From: Novosphingobium rosa NBRC 15208
GTDB taxonomy: Bacteria > Pseudomonadota > Alphaproteobacteria > Sphingomonadales > Sphingomonadaceae
DNA length: 64,000 bases
Assembly (NCBI RefSeq): GCF_001598555.1
Contig: NZ_BCZE01000022.1
Location: 62,001 to 126,000 of the forward strand
Reading direction: 5' to 3'
Below are positions 50,852 through 60,866 of this stretch, one piece after another. The position numbers and the translations under genes are program-made. Each line of letters opens with the position of its first letter. Position 1 is the stretch's first letter. The notes beneath the pieces are model-generated. The model had not been told where the DNA came from. It saw nothing but the letters and a program-made list of their open reading frames with translations, and made no database searches.

Positions 50852-51056
50852 GAAACAATCTCCAAAGTTGAAGCGAGGCTAAAAGAATATGCCTTCCAAT
50901 CTATAGTTATGAACTTCAGGAGTTATACGAATGATCGCTACAGGCTCCTCTTGGCGAAGGAGATGAATTTGGTTGGCCGCATGGGCCGTGAACCATGCCG
51001 GGAGGGCGCGTGGCTTTATCCTTCACAGGCGCCCCTTGGGTGCCGCCTTCCTGCAA

Positions 51057-51126
51057 TCGCAAACAAAAAGACTGGCCCAAACAAAAGATCGGCCCAAACA
51101 AAAAGACTGGCCCAAACAAAAAGGCC
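51057..51126. repeat. Short tandem repeat, about four 17-18-bp units
   Basis: Units of the form GGCCCAAACAAAAAGACT repeat with small changes: the first copy begins TCGCAAACAAAAAGACT, the second has AAAAGATC, the last ends in AAAAAGGCC and merges with the typA terminator. Copies are directly adjacent with no spacers, so this is not a CRISPR array. Confidence 0.7.
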
Positions 51127-51146
51127 GGAGGTTTCCCCCCGGCCTT
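51112..51146 (-). terminator. Intrinsic terminator of typA
   Basis: AAGGCCGG (51121-51128) pairs with CCGGCCTT (51139-51146). On the minus strand the stem is followed by TTTTTGTTT, provided by the tandem repeat. It lies 31 bases beyond the typA stop. Confidence 0.75.
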
Positions 51147-51176
51147 TCCCGAAATTCACACAACCGTGAAGGGCTC

Positions 51177-53006
51177 TTACGAGTCCTTGCGGCGGCTGGC
51201 CTTCTTGCGCTCGTTGGGGTCGAGCTCGGCCTTGCGGATGCGGATGTTCTTGGGGGTGACTTCCACCATCTCATCGTCGTCGATGTAGGCGATGGCCTGC
51301 TCCAGCGTCATCACCTTGGGGGGCGTCAGACGCACGGCGTCGTCCTTGCCGCTGGCGCGGAAGTTGGTGAGCGCCTTCGACTTCATCGGGTTGACCTCGA
51401 GGTCTTCCGGCTTGGCGTTCTCGCCGATGATCATGCCCTCATACAGCGCTTCGCCCACGCCGACGAACAGGATGCCGCGCTCTTCGAGCGGGCCCAGCGC
51501 GTAGGCGTTGGCTTCACCGGCGCCGTTCGAGATCAGCACGCCGTTCTTGCGGCCCTCGATCTTGCCCTTGTGGGGGCCGTACTTGTCGAACAGGCGGTTC
51601 ATGATGCCCGTGCCGCGCGTGTCGGACAGGAATTCACCGTGATAGCCGATCAGGCCGCGCGAGGGGGCGATGAAGCTGATGCGGGTCTTGCCGCCGCCCG
51701 AGGGGCGCATGTCGGTCATTTCGCCCTTACGCAGCGCCATCTTTTCCACGACGGTGCCCGAGAACTCATCGTCCACGTCGATCAGGACGCTTTCGTAGGG
51801 CTCGGTCTTGCCGCCGTTCTCGTCGGTGCCGAACAGCACGCGGGGACGGCTGATGCCCAGCTCGAAGCCTTCGCGGCGCATCGTTTCGATCAGCACGCCC
51901 AGCTGGAGTTCGCCGCGACCGGCGACCTCGAAGCTGTCCTTGTCGGCCGATTCGGTGATCTTGATGGCCACGTTCGATTCGGCTTCGCGCTCCAGGCGGT
52001 CGCGGATCATGCGGCTGGTGACCTTGGTGCCCTCGCGGCCCGCCATCGGCGAGTCGTTCACGGCAAAGCGCATCGACAGGGTCGGCGGATCGATCGGCTG
52101 GGCCTGGATCGGCACGCTCACCGAGGTGTCGGCGATGGTGTTGGCCACGGTGGCGACCGAGAGACCAGCCAGCGAGATGATGTCACCGGCCTTGGCTTCG
52201 TCGACGGGGACGCGGTCGAGGCCCTGGAAGGACATGATCTTGGAGGCGCGGCCGGTCTCGATGACCTTGCCGTCCATGTCGAGTGCGTGGATGGCCTGAT
52301 TGACCTTGACCACGCCCGAGGTGACGCGACCGGTCAGCACGCGACCCAGGAAGTTGTCGCGGTCCAGCAGGGTCACCAGGAACGTGAAGGGCGCGTCGAC
52401 TTCCAGCGCCGGCGGCGGCACGTGATCGACGATCTTCTGGAACAGCGGGGTCAGCGTGCCTTCGCGACGGTTCATGTCATCGCTGGCGTAGCCGTTGCGG
52501 CCCGAAGCGTAGAGCACGGGGAAGTCGAGCTGCTCATCCGAAGCGTCGAGCGAGACGAACAGGTCGAACACCTCGTCCAGCACTTCCTGGATGCGCTCGT
52601 CGGGGCGGTCGACCTTGTTGACGACGACGATGGGCTTGAGGCCCAGCGCCAGCGCCTTGCCGGTCACGAACTTGGTCTGCGGCATGGCGCCTTCCGACGA
52701 GTCCACCAGCAGCACGACGCCGTCGACCATCGAGAGGATGCGCTCCACCTCGCCGCCGAAGTCGGCGTGGCCGGGGGTGTCGACGATGTTGATGCGCGTG
52801 CCTTCCCACTCGATCGAGGTGGGCTTGGCCAGAATGGTGATCCCGCGCTCCTTTTCGAGATCGTTGCTGTCCATCGCGCGCTCTTCCACGCGCTGGTTGT
52901 CGCGGAAGGTGCCGGACTGGCGGAAGAGCTGGTCAACCAGCGTGGTCTTGCCGTGGTCAACGTGAGCGATGATCGCAATGTTGCGAAGCGGAAGCGGGGC
53001 GGACAT
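51177..53006 (-). CDS. typA: TypA/BipA ribosome-associated translational GTPase
   Basis: A 609-residue GTPase of the EF-G group involved in ribosome assembly and stress adaptation. G1 is AHVDHGKTT near residue 14-22, G2/G3 are [14 protein letters not shown] and [13 protein letters not shown]4 is VVNKVDRP. The C-terminal TypA region follows ([39 protein letters not shown]). The usual length is about 605. The ATG at 53006 is standard for the family; a 28-codon upstream extension is rejected. Confidence 0.97.
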   Translation of the reverse strand: MSAPLPLRNIAIIAHVDHGKTTLVDQLFRQSGTFRDNQRVEERAMDSNDLEKERGITILAKPTSIEWEGTRINIVDTPGHADFGGEVERILSMVDGVVLLVDSSEGAMPQTKFVTGKALALGLKPIVVVNKVDRPDERIQEVLDEVFDLFVSLDASDEQLDFPVLYASGRNGYASDDMNRREGTLTPLFQKIVDHVPPPALEVDAPFTFLVTLLDRDNFLGRVLTGRVTSGVVKVNQAIHALDMDGKVIETGRASKIMSFQGLDRVPVDEAKAGDIISLAGLSVATVANTIADTSVSVPIQAQPIDPPTLSMRFAVNDSPMAGREGTKVTSRMIRDRLEREAESNVAIKITESADKDSFEVAGRGELQLGVLIETMRREGFELGISRPRVLFGTDENGGKTEPYESVLIDVDDEFSGTVVEKMALRKGEMTDMRPSGGGKTRISFIAPSRGLIGYHGEFLSDTRGTGIMNRLFDKYGPHKGKIEGRKNGVLISNGAGEANAYALGPLEERGILFVGVGEALYEGMIIGENAKPEDLEVNPMKSKALTNFRASGKDDAVRLTPPKVMTLEQAIAYIDDDEMVEVTPKNIRIRKAELDPNERKKASRRKDS

Positions 53007-53371
53007 CAACAGGTCTTTCCGTAAAGAGGGGGCGGGCCCTTTGCGGCACGCCTTTCTGGCATCGATCATGATGCGGCTTTTGCACCGCACAATTCTGGCG
53101 CGCCCCTAGTCCAAAAGCGCGTGGAGGGCAAGGCATGTGCGGGCAGTGGTGAGGCGTGCGGGCGCAGGGAGTGTCCCAAATCAGCCACAGGGGGGCTGCT
53201 TTGCGCGGAAAAGCACGGCGAACCGAGGGTTTGGGCCGTTTTGGCCATTGAGATTACGCCTGATGCTAATTAACACCGACCAAGATGAACAGGGCAAAAA
53301 CAAGCGCCATGTGGGGCCGGGACGCGAATGATATGAACAATGGCAGGATCGAGAATGAGGCGGGGCTGATC
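53007..53371. other. Divergent promoter region between typA and a TonB receptor gene
   Basis: About 365 bases with no gene. It should contain the leftward typA promoter and the rightward TonB receptor promoter; a small AT-rich spot (GCTAATTAACACC) near 53263-53280 is the best candidate for the latter. Confidence 0.4.
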
Positions 53372-55978
53372 ATGAGGGGCGCTTTGATGCGCCTGCGCGG
53401 CGCCTTGCTGGCAGGCGGGGCGATGGTGCTGGTGACGCCGGGGCTGGCCCATGCCGCTGCCTTGCAGCCTCCCGCCGATGCCGCGCCTGCCGCCGAAGCT
53501 CCCCCCGCCGAGGCTGAGGAAGCGCCCCCCGCGCCGCCGCCCGTGGCCGGTGAGGGCAGCGGCAACGAGATCCTCGTTACGGCCACCAAGCATGCGCAGA
53601 CGCTGCAGAATGTGCCTGTGGCTGTCACCGTCACCACCGCCGAGACGCTCGAACGCGCCAAGATTCGCGATATCGCCGATCTGGCCAGCGTGGTGCCGTC
53701 GTTGCGGGTGAATGAGCATCAGACCTCTTCCAACACCTCGTTCCTGATCCGTGGTTTCGGCAATGGCGACAACAATGCCGGGCTGGAGCCCAGCGTGGGC
53801 GTGTTCATCGATGGCGTCTACCGCTCGCGCAGCGCGGCGCAGATCGCCGATTTCCCCGATGTGACTCAGGTCGAGGTGCTGCGCGGCCCGCAATCGACGC
53901 TGTTCGGCAAGAATGCCAGCGCGGGCGTGGTCTCGATCACCACGCAGGAGCCGCAGTTCAAGACGCAGGGCTCGGCGGAGCTGTCCTACGGCAATTACAA
54001 TGCCTTCGTGGCCAGGGCGAACCTTACGGGCAAGATCGCCAAGGATCTGGCCGGCTCCATCGCGGGTGGCTACAACCGGCGTGACGGCTATGTCTATGAT
54101 GGGGGCACCAACAGCAAGACGAACAACCGCAACCGCTGGTATGTGCGCGGCCAGCTGCTCTATGCGCCGGACGATGGCCCGCGCGTGCGGATTATCGGCG
54201 ATTATGGCAAGATCGACGAATTGTGCTGCGCCACGGTCAATGTGCTGGCCAGCGGGCCGACCGCGGCGATTCAGGCGATCGGCGGCAAGGTCAATCCGGC
54301 CAGCGATCCCTATTCCACGCTCTACAACAATCTGAAATCCACCAACGCCATCACCAATTACGGCATTTCCGGCCAGATCGACGGCAATGTGGGGCTGGTG
54401 AAACTGACCAGCATCACCGCCTGGCGCAAGAGCCTGAACTTCAACAATCAGGACAGCGATTTCACCAGCGCGGACCTGCTCAGCCGCAACGCTGCCGATG
54501 TCCATATCCGCACCTTCACGCAGGAATTCCGTGCCAATCTGGCGCTGGGCGATTTCGTGAACCTGCTGGGCGGCGGCTCCTATTTCAATGAGAAGATCGA
54601 CCAGATCGGCCAGCTGCAATATGGCAATGATTTCCGCAATTACGCCAATTTGCTGATCCAGCAGCAGTCGGGCGGGGCCTTCAGCCTGCCGGCGGTGGAA
54701 AATCTGCTGGGCGCGCTTTCGGGCAATCCCGCGCTCTACAATGGCAGGTTCTTCCAGTCGGGCAGCGGCATGAACGAGGCCTATGCGCTCAAGGATGAGA
54801 GCTTCTCCGTCTTCGGTCAGGCCGATGTGAAATTCGGCAAGCTGACGGTGACAGGCGGCATCAGTTACACCCACGACGCCAAACGCTTTTCCACCAATGT
54901 GGTCAGCAATGACGTGTTCTCCGGCCTGAATCTCGCCAATTATGTGCCCGGCGCGACGCGGGTGCTGGCCGCGCAGGGCGTGCCCAATGCCGGTGCCGTG
55001 GCACAGCAGCTGATGGCGCTGCAGGCGCTGCAGGTGATGCCGCCCTTCCTCAACGTGCCCAACGCGGTCGAGCCGGGCCATGTGGCGGATGGCAATGTCA
55101 GCTACACCGGGCGGCTGGCCTATCAGCTCAATCCGCATATCAACCTCTATGGTTCCTATGTTACGGGCTGGAAGGCGGCTTCGGTGAACCTGTCGCGGGA
55201 CAGCCGCCCGGCGCTCTCCGATGCCCCGGCGATTGCCGCGGCAGGGCTCGCACTCAACAATCTGACCTATGGCAGCCGCTATGCCCTGCCGGAAAACTCG
55301 CGCTCGATCGAGTTCGGGCTCAAGGCCAATTGGGGCATCGCCACCGCCAACATCGCGGTGTTCCACCAGACCATCAAGAACTTCCAGACCAACCAGTTCG
55401 ACGGCACGGGCTTTGCCCTGCTCAATGCCGAAAAGGAATCGGTCTATGGCTTCGAGTTCGAGGGCAACGTCCATGTCAGCCCGGAGATCACCATTGGTGA
55501 AAGCCTGACCTATCTGCGGCCCAAATATGACAGCTTCTTCAACTCCAGCTTCGGCGATATTTCGGGCAGCACCCCGGCGGGCATTCCGGCGATTTCCTCC
55601 ACCCTTGTGCTGGGCTGGGACCATCCCTTCGCCAATGGCCATCACCTGATCTTCCGGGGCGACTGGCATTATGAATCGCCCACCCAGATCGAGGATGGCC
55701 TGCCCGGCTTCATCACCACCAACCCGCTGACCGGCGCGCCGGTGAACTACCAGACCGGCATCGACGCCGCCCGGGCCTTCAAGCGCGAGGTGAGCGAGAT
55801 CGACGCCTCGCTCAGCTGGAAGCTGCCGCGCGGGCTGGAACTGAGCGTCTGGGGCCGCAACCTCACCGATCAGCGCTACATCAACATTGTGTTCGACAGT
55901 CCGGCGCAGGCCGGATCGGTCTCGGGCTATCCCAATCAGCCGCGAACCTATGGCGTGTCGGCTCTCTACAAGTTTTAA
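53372..55978 (+). CDS. TonB-dependent outer membrane receptor
   Basis: An 868-residue receptor: signal peptide ending about LAHAA, an Ala/Pro-rich linker, TonB box EILVTATKH, plug domain (LQNVPVAVTVTTAETLERA; VGVFIDGVYRSRSAAQ; EVLRGPQSTLFGKNASAGVV) and a barrel ending in the aromatic LYKF. The NVP and GKN motifs are those of the FecA/CirA-like sphingomonad group. It is followed by a strong terminator and stands alone. Several upstream in-frame ATGs exist; 53372 has GAGGCGGGG upstream and gives the best signal peptide. Confidence 0.92.
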   Translation: MRGALMRLRGALLAGGAMVLVTPGLAHAAALQPPADAAPAAEAPPAEAEEAPPAPPPVAGEGSGNEILVTATKHAQTLQNVPVAVTVTTAETLERAKIRDIADLASVVPSLRVNEHQTSSNTSFLIRGFGNGDNNAGLEPSVGVFIDGVYRSRSAAQIADFPDVTQVEVLRGPQSTLFGKNASAGVVSITTQEPQFKTQGSAELSYGNYNAFVARANLTGKIAKDLAGSIAGGYNRRDGYVYDGGTNSKTNNRNRWYVRGQLLYAPDDGPRVRIIGDYGKIDELCCATVNVLASGPTAAIQAIGGKVNPASDPYSTLYNNLKSTNAITNYGISGQIDGNVGLVKLTSITAWRKSLNFNNQDSDFTSADLLSRNAADVHIRTFTQEFRANLALGDFVNLLGGGSYFNEKIDQIGQLQYGNDFRNYANLLIQQQSGGAFSLPAVENLLGALSGNPALYNGRFFQSGSGMNEAYALKDESFSVFGQADVKFGKLTVTGGISYTHDAKRFSTNVVSNDVFSGLNLANYVPGATRVLAAQGVPNAGAVAQQLMALQALQVMPPFLNVPNAVEPGHVADGNVSYTGRLAYQLNPHINLYGSYVTGWKAASVNLSRDSRPALSDAPAIAAAGLALNNLTYGSRYALPENSRSIEFGLKANWGIATANIAVFHQTIKNFQTNQFDGTGFALLNAEKESVYGFEFEGNVHVSPEITIGESLTYLRPKYDSFFNSSFGDISGSTPAGIPAISSTLVLGWDHPFANGHHLIFRGDWHYESPTQIEDGLPGFITTNPLTGAPVNYQTGIDAARAFKREVSEIDASLSWKLPRGLELSVWGRNLTDQRYINIVFDSPAQAGSVSGYPNQPRTYGVSALYKF

Positions 55979-56002
55979 TTAGGTAATCTTCGCTATTCGC
56001 AC

Positions 56003-56038
56003 AAAAAGCAGGGCGCCCCTCGGCGTGCCCTGCTTTTT
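56003..56038 (+). terminator. Strong intrinsic terminator of the TonB receptor gene
   Basis: AAAAAGCAGGGC (56003-56014) pairs perfectly with GCCCTGCTTTTT (56027-56038) around a 12-base loop, 24 bases after the stop codon. Confidence 0.9.
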
Positions 56039-56100
56039 GTTTGCCTATGCTGCTGCCTTTGGGGCAGCATTCATCAAAGATCCGAAAAGAGAGCCCCCCG

Positions 56101-56508
56101 ATGGAATGGATGCTTTTGCCTTATAAGCGCTATGCCGATTTCAGTGGCCGGGCGAGCCGCAAGGAATTCTGGATGTTCGCGCTGTTTCTGGTGCTCGTGA
56201 CCTGCGCGCTGATCAGCGCTGCGGTCATCGTCAGCCCCGGCGGCATACAGCGCCCCGGCTATCGCGCGGGCAGTCTGTTTCTGATCGCGCTGGGCCTGTT
56301 CTGGCTGGGCTCGTTCGTGCCCTATATCGCGGTGCATGTGCGGCGCTTCCATGATCAGGACAGGTCCGGCTGGTTCTATCTGCTGGGGTTCATCCCCTAT
56401 ATCGGCGGCATTCTGCTGCTGGTCTTCATGTGCCGCCCCGGCACACCGGGCGCGAACCGTTTCGGTGAAGATCCGCTCGACAGCGGCCTGGTGACCGTGT
56501 TTAGCTGA
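56101..56508 (+). CDS. DUF805 membrane protein (first of three)
   Basis: A 135-residue protein starting with the DUF805 motif WMLLPYKRYADFSGRASRKE FWMF, three to four membrane helices, and the conserved VRRFHDQDRSGWFYLL followed by the C-terminal GTPGANRFGEDPL. DUF805 proteins are small inner membrane proteins of unknown function, common in bacteria. AGAGAG lies upstream of the ATG. Confidence 0.85.
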   Translation: MEWMLLPYKRYADFSGRASRKEFWMFALFLVLVTCALISAAVIVSPGGIQRPGYRAGSLFLIALGLFWLGSFVPYIAVHVRRFHDQDRSGWFYLLGFIPYIGGILLLVFMCRPGTPGANRFGEDPLDSGLVTVFS

Positions 56509-56600
56509 GTTTCGTTGACGAGCCTTTCGGTCCCCTTGCCGCGTTACCCAAGGGGCGATGTCGCATTTCACCACAATTCGCCACACATAGGAGAGTTCGC

Positions 56601-57005
56601 ATGGAATGGATGATCTTGCCCTACAAGCGTTACTTCGATTTCGCCGGGCGTTCGCGGCGCAAGGAATACTGGATGTTCATTCTGCTCAGCGTCATCGTTC
56701 AACTGGTGCTGGATGGCGGGCTGGGCGGCAGCTATTCCGTGCTGCTGGGGCTGCGTTCCACGCCCAATTTCGCGGCCACGGCGCTGAGCGGGCTGTTCGC
56801 GCTGGCCTCGCTTATTCCCTCGCTGGCCGTCGCCGTCCGGCGACTGCATGATACGGATCGTTCGGGCTGGTGGATCCTGATCGGCGTGGTGCCGCTGCTC
56901 GGTGGTCTGGTGCTGCTCTATTTTCTGGTGACCGATGGCACGCCGGGGCCGAACCGCTTCGGTGAAGACCCCAAGGGCCGCGGCCTGGCGACGGTCTTCA
57001 GCTGA
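56601..57005 (+). CDS. DUF805 membrane protein (second of three)
   Basis: A 134-residue close relative of the preceding protein (EWMILPYKRYFDFAGRSRRK; VRRLHDTDRSGWWILIGVVP; GTPGPNRFGEDPKG). Its middle helices diverge most. GGAGAG precedes the ATG. The three genes are separated by 92 and 56 bases, and each has its own ribosome binding site. Confidence 0.85.
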   Translation: MEWMILPYKRYFDFAGRSRRKEYWMFILLSVIVQLVLDGGLGGSYSVLLGLRSTPNFAATALSGLFALASLIPSLAVAVRRLHDTDRSGWWILIGVVPLLGGLVLLYFLVTDGTPGPNRFGEDPKGRGLATVFS

Positions 57006-57013
57006 AGACAGGG

Positions 57014-57040
57014 AAGGGGGCCATCGCGGCCCCCTTTTTC
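57014..57040 (+). terminator. Intrinsic terminator between the second and third DUF805 genes
   Basis: AAGGGGGCC (57014-57022) pairs with GGCCCCCTT (57028-57036), followed by TTTC. It lies 8 bases after the stop codon of the second gene, so the third is probably transcribed less or from its own promoter. Confidence 0.75.
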
Positions 57041-57061
57041 ATGGCGTTTCAAGGATAGACG

Positions 57062-57475
57062 ATGAACTCGCTCTCTTGGGCTCTGCTGCCCTATCGCCGT
57101 TATGCGCAGGTCTCTGGACGGGCAAGGCGGATGGAGTTCTGGATGTTCCATCTCTTTACCAGTCTGGTCAATCTGGGGATCGATCTGGTGACGGGCGGCG
57201 ATTTCGCCGTGGGGCTGGGCCTGCGCGATGAGACGGGGCTGGTGGGCACCCTCGCCACGGGGCTCTTCGGCATCGCTTCGATGGTGCCCACCTTCGCGGT
57301 GACGGCGCGGCGGTTGCATGACACCAACCGCTCGCAGTGGTGGATGGCGCTGTTCTTCCTGCCGATTCTGGGCTGGCTGGCGCTGCTGGTCTTCTTCTGT
57401 CAGGACGGCGACAAGGGCCCGAACCGCTTCGGCCATGATCCCAAGGATGACGGGCTCAGGGCGGTGTTCAGTTGA
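57062..57475 (+). CDS. DUF805 membrane protein (third of three)
   Basis: A 137-residue member (SWALLPYRRYAQVSGRARRM; ARRLHDTNRSQWWMALFFLP; KGPNRFGHDPKDDG). More divergent than the first two. It is convergent with the ABC permease gene, whose stop is 25 bases away. Confidence 0.85.
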   Translation: MNSLSWALLPYRRYAQVSGRARRMEFWMFHLFTSLVNLGIDLVTGGDFAVGLGLRDETGLVGTLATGLFGIASMVPTFAVTARRLHDTNRSQWWMALFFLPILGWLALLVFFCQDGDKGPNRFGHDPKDDGLRAVFS

Positions 57476-57499
57476 AAGGTTGAATGTGTCGCGGCTGCA

Positions 57500-60040
57500 C
57501 TAAAGCTCCCGCAGCGCCCGCGCCGGTCTGGCGTTCAGCAGCGGCAGCGAACTGGCGAAGGCAAAGCCCAGCACCACCACCAGACCCGCGCCCAGCACCA
57601 GCAGCACATGCGACCAGTCGGGCAGAAAGTCGAAGCTGAAGAGCTTGACCACCACCAGCCAGCCAAGCCCGCTGCCCAGCGCCAGCGCGACCAGCGCCAG
57701 AAGCCCGGCCAGCAGACCATATTCGGCCATTTGCAGCGCCAGCAACTGCCCCCGGCTGGCGCCCAGCACGCGCAGGATGGTGTTGTCATACAGCTTTGAG
57801 GCCCGCGCCGCCGCGATGGCCCCGATCAGCACCGCGATCCCCGCCAGCACGGCGATGCTGGCTGCGGCAAGGATGGCGGTGGAAACCTGCCCCAGCAGAT
57901 CGCGCGCCGCACTCAGCAGCGGGCCGACTTCCACCACTGATGTGCCGGGCAGGGCTTTGGTCAGCCGCGAGAGCAGCGCGCCTTTCACCGCACCGGAGCG
58001 ATGCGCGGGATCGAGGCTGATCGTCGCGGCCAGCTTGTAGGGCGCTCCGGCCAGCGCGCCGGGCGAGAAGACCAGCACATAGTTGAAGCCGAAACTGTCC
58101 CAGTCGATGCGGCGGAAAGAGGTGACCTTTGCGCTGCGCTCCACGCCCAACAGGCCGATGGTGATGCTGTCGCCCAGATGCAGCCCGATGGTTTTGGCCA
58201 GCTTTTCATCGACCGAGACCTGCGGCTGACCGGCATTGGCGGCGGTCCACCAGGCGCCTTCGGTGACGGTGTTGCCTTCAGGCACGCTGTCGCTGAAGGT
58301 CAGGCCGCGTTCGCCTTTGAGGGCCCAGGCGTCATCGGGCACTTCTTTCAGATCGGCGACGCGGGTGGGGGCGTTTTCCGGTCCATAGGCCAGAATGGCG
58401 CCGCGCAGCGCCGGAACGGTGCGGATATGCGCGCCCGGAGCGGTGGCGTTGACGGCATGCGTGAAGGTGCCCAGCTGGTCGGGCGGCAGATCGACGGCGA
58501 AATAGTCGGGTGCTTTGGCGGGCACGCGGCGGGCGATGTTGGCGTCCAGACTGGACTGCACCACCGCCAGCAGCACAAAGGCCGAGAGGCCAAAGCCCAG
58601 CGCCGTGACCAGACGGCCCGTCTGGGCGCCGGGGCGATGCAGATTGGCCAGCGCCATGCGGGCGATGGGATCGCGCGGGCGCGGCAGCCGTGCCGCCAAA
58701 GCGCGCAGCCCCCAGCCCAGCGCGCCCAGCAGCGCAAAACTGCCCACGGCGCCGGCGATAAACAGCGCGGTGGTGCGGATGTTGGCCGAGCCCGCAAAAG
58801 CCAGCGCGACAATCGCCACCAAGCCCAGCGCCACGGGAGCGACAGCGCCGCGCCGCCAGCGCCCCACAGCCCCCGCCACCCGCGCGCGCATCAGCGCCAT
58901 GGCGGGAAATTCGCGCGCGGCGGCCAGCGGCGGGGCCGCAAAGACCAGCGCGACCAGCAGGCCCCAGCCTCCGGCGCGGCTCAGCGCGAGGGGCGACAGG
59001 ATCAGCCTCTCATCCACCGGCAGCACGCCTGCAAGCGCATGCGTCAGCAGCGGCACCGCGGCGGTGCCCACCGCCAGTCCGGCAAGGCTCCCGGCCAGAG
59101 CGGCAGCGGCAATCTGCGCCACATAGATGCGAGCGATATCCCCGGAGGTCGCGCCCAGAACCTTCAGCGTGGCGATCGCCTGCCGCCGGGCTTCCAGATA
59201 GCTGGCCGTGCCGCCGCCGATGCCCAGCCCCGCGATCATCAACGCGGCCAGCCCCACCAGATCGAGAAAATCGCCCATGCGGCCGATAAAATTCTCGGCG
59301 CCGGGGGCGGCCTTGTCACGGGTGCGTATATCGATGCCGGAACGGGGGAACTGCGCCTTCAGCCGGTCCGCGATGACCTGGGCATCGCAGGTTTGCGCGC
59401 AGGCCATGCGGGTGCGGGTGCGGATCATCGCGCCCGGCGCGTCCAGCCCGGCGCGATGCGGGAAGCCTGCGTCGGTGATGATCGTGGGGCCGAGGGCAAA
59501 GCCTTCCGAGAGGCGGTCGGGCTCGTCGGCGATGATGCCCAGCGCGGTGAGGCTCTGCCCGGCGATGGTGAAAGGCTGGCCCGGCGCGATGCCCAGCCTC
59601 TGCGCCGCGCCATCGGACAGCCATGCGCCCCCCGGCGGCGGCGCGCCCACCTGCCGGCCATCGCCCAGCGTCAGGCGGCCCACCAGCGGCCAGTGCTGGT
59701 CCACGGCTTTCAGCTCGATGGGGGCGGTGGTGTCGCCGAAGCTGGCCATCGCCTGCATCCGGCTGCCCTCCGACAGCGTGCCATAGCGCCCCAGCGCCGC
59801 GCGTTCCTGAGGGGAAAGCCCGCGCTGCCACAGGCTGAACTGCACATCGCCGCCCAGAGTCTGGCGGCCCTTGGTGGCAAGGTTATGGTTGATGGTGGCG
59901 GTCAGCGTGCCGGTGGCGGCCAGCGCGCCCACGCCCAGAAACAGGCAGGCCAGCAGCAGCCGCAAGCCCCGGAATCGCGCCGACAGATCGCGCCGCGCCA
60001 GACGCCACGCCATCGACCATGAGAGCGTGGCGTCACTCAT
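57500..60040 (-). CDS. ybbP: ABC transporter permease, YbbP-like (FtsX family)
   Basis: An 846-residue permease with an N-terminal membrane helix (LLLACLFLGVGALAATG), a large periplasmic domain, three helices with FtsX pattern near 265-360 (ATLKVLGATSGDIARIYVAQ), further helices near 400-490 and a second FtsX domain at the C-terminus (RVLGASRGQLLALQMAEYGL). It is encoded with an ATPase and, divergently, a TesA-like lysophospholipase, the classic ybbA-ybbP-tesA grouping. The proposed role is export or handling of lipid-like molecules; the substrate is unproven. It overlaps the ATPase gene by 4 bases. Confidence 0.88.
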   Translation of the reverse strand: MSDATLSWSMAWRLARRDLSARFRGLRLLLACLFLGVGALAATGTLTATINHNLATKGRQTLGGDVQFSLWQRGLSPQERAALGRYGTLSEGSRMQAMASFGDTTAPIELKAVDQHWPLVGRLTLGDGRQVGAPPPGGAWLSDGAAQRLGIAPGQPFTIAGQSLTALGIIADEPDRLSEGFALGPTIITDAGFPHRAGLDAPGAMIRTRTRMACAQTCDAQVIADRLKAQFPRSGIDIRTRDKAAPGAENFIGRMGDFLDLVGLAALMIAGLGIGGGTASYLEARRQAIATLKVLGATSGDIARIYVAQIAAAALAGSLAGLAVGTAAVPLLTHALAGVLPVDERLILSPLALSRAGGWGLLVALVFAAPPLAAAREFPAMALMRARVAGAVGRWRRGAVAPVALGLVAIVALAFAGSANIRTTALFIAGAVGSFALLGALGWGLRALAARLPRPRDPIARMALANLHRPGAQTGRLVTALGFGLSAFVLLAVVQSSLDANIARRVPAKAPDYFAVDLPPDQLGTFTHAVNATAPGAHIRTVPALRGAILAYGPENAPTRVADLKEVPDDAWALKGERGLTFSDSVPEGNTVTEGAWWTAANAGQPQVSVDEKLAKTIGLHLGDSITIGLLGVERSAKVTSFRRIDWDSFGFNYVLVFSPGALAGAPYKLAATISLDPAHRSGAVKGALLSRLTKALPGTSVVEVGPLLSAARDLLGQVSTAILAAASIAVLAGIAVLIGAIAAARASKLYDNTILRVLGASRGQLLALQMAEYGLLAGLLALVALALGSGLGWLVVVKLFSFDFLPDWSHVLLVLGAGLVVVLGFAFASSLPLLNARPARALREL

Positions 60041-60786
60041 GACGTGTGATCGTGGCTGGCGTGGAGGTTTTCGCTGGCGTGGTGCGGGTCGTTCAGGCTG
60101 TCGCTGGCGATATGGCCGTCGGAGAGGCGGATGATGCGCTGGGCGCGGGCGGCCAGCGCCTCGTCATGGGTGATGATGACCAGCGTGGCGCCGCTCTCGG
60201 CGCGGCGGGCAAAGAGCAGTTCGATGATCGCCTCGCCGGTGGCATGGTCGAGGTTGCCGGTAGGCTCGTCGGCGAAGATCAGCGTGGGGCGGGGGGCCAG
60301 CGCGCGGGCGATGGCGACGCGTTGCTGCTCGCCGCCCGAAAGCTGCGTGGGATAATGGGTGAGGCGATGCGTCAGGCCGACAGCGGCCAGTTCCTCACGG
60401 GCGCGGGCCTCGGCATCGGGCAGGCCAGCGAGTTCCAGCGGGGTCATGACGTTTTCCAGCGCCGTCATGGTGGGCAGCAGGTGGAAGGCCTGAAGCACCA
60501 CGCCGATGCGACCTCGGCGCGCGCGAGCGAGGGCATCTTCGTCCAACCGGGAAAAATCCTGATCGGCCACGATCAAGTGGCCCGCGCTCGCCCGCTCCAG
60601 CCCCGAAAGCAGCGCCATCAGCGAAGATTTTCCCGAGCCCGATGGCCCCAGCAGCGCCACCACCTGGCCTTGAGGCACAGTCAGCGAAACGCCATGCAGG
60701 ATCGCCGTCGCCTCCGCGCCTTGCCCCAGCGTGAGGGTGAGATCTCTGGCCGTGATGGCGGGCTTGCTTTCCGGGGCGTTTGTCAC
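60037..60786 (-). CDS. ybbA: ABC transporter ATP-binding protein, YbbA-like (LolD family)
   Basis: A 249-residue ATPase: Walker A GPSGSGKS (47-54), Q-loop QAFHLLP, signature LSGGE (149-153), Walker B LIFADEP (169-175) and switch His in VIITHDEAL. This is the MacB/LolD type that pairs with FtsX permeases. The GTG start at 60786 was chosen because the residues before it are Pro/Arg-rich and lie over the promoter of the divergent tesA gene. The protein has a His-rich tail (ASENLHASHDHTS). Confidence 0.9.
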   Translation of the reverse strand: MTNAPESKPAITARDLTLTLGQGAEATAILHGVSLTVPQGQVVALLGPSGSGKSSLMALLSGLERASAGHLIVADQDFSRLDEDALARARRGRIGVVLQAFHLLPTMTALENVMTPLELAGLPDAEARAREELAAVGLTHRLTHYPTQLSGGEQQRVAIARALAPRPTLIFADEPTGNLDHATGEAIIELLFARRAESGATLVIITHDEALAARAQRIIRLSDGHIASDSLNDPHHASENLHASHDHTS

Positions 60787-60866
60787 ACAATGGATATGGC
60801 GCGCGGGTGCCCGCGCGACAAGGTGCTGCGGCGCACAAAAGCTTATGGACTGGAAAGGGCAGGATT

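Noticed and set aside
51057..51126. Possible CRISPR array
   Set aside because: Units are 17-18 bases and directly adjacent, with no spacers; it is a simple tandem repeat.
50973..53024. Plus-strand frame of 683 codons opposite typA
   Set aside because: Exact antisense of a conserved housekeeping gene, with an Ala/His/Asp-rich mirror composition.
53270..55669. Minus-strand frame of 799 codons opposite the second TonB receptor
   Set aside because: Antisense of a clear TonB receptor; no motif and no plausible start.
58001..60022. Plus-strand frame of 673 codons opposite the YbbP-like permease
   Set aside because: Antisense mirror of a conserved permease with Arg/Gln/Gly-rich content.
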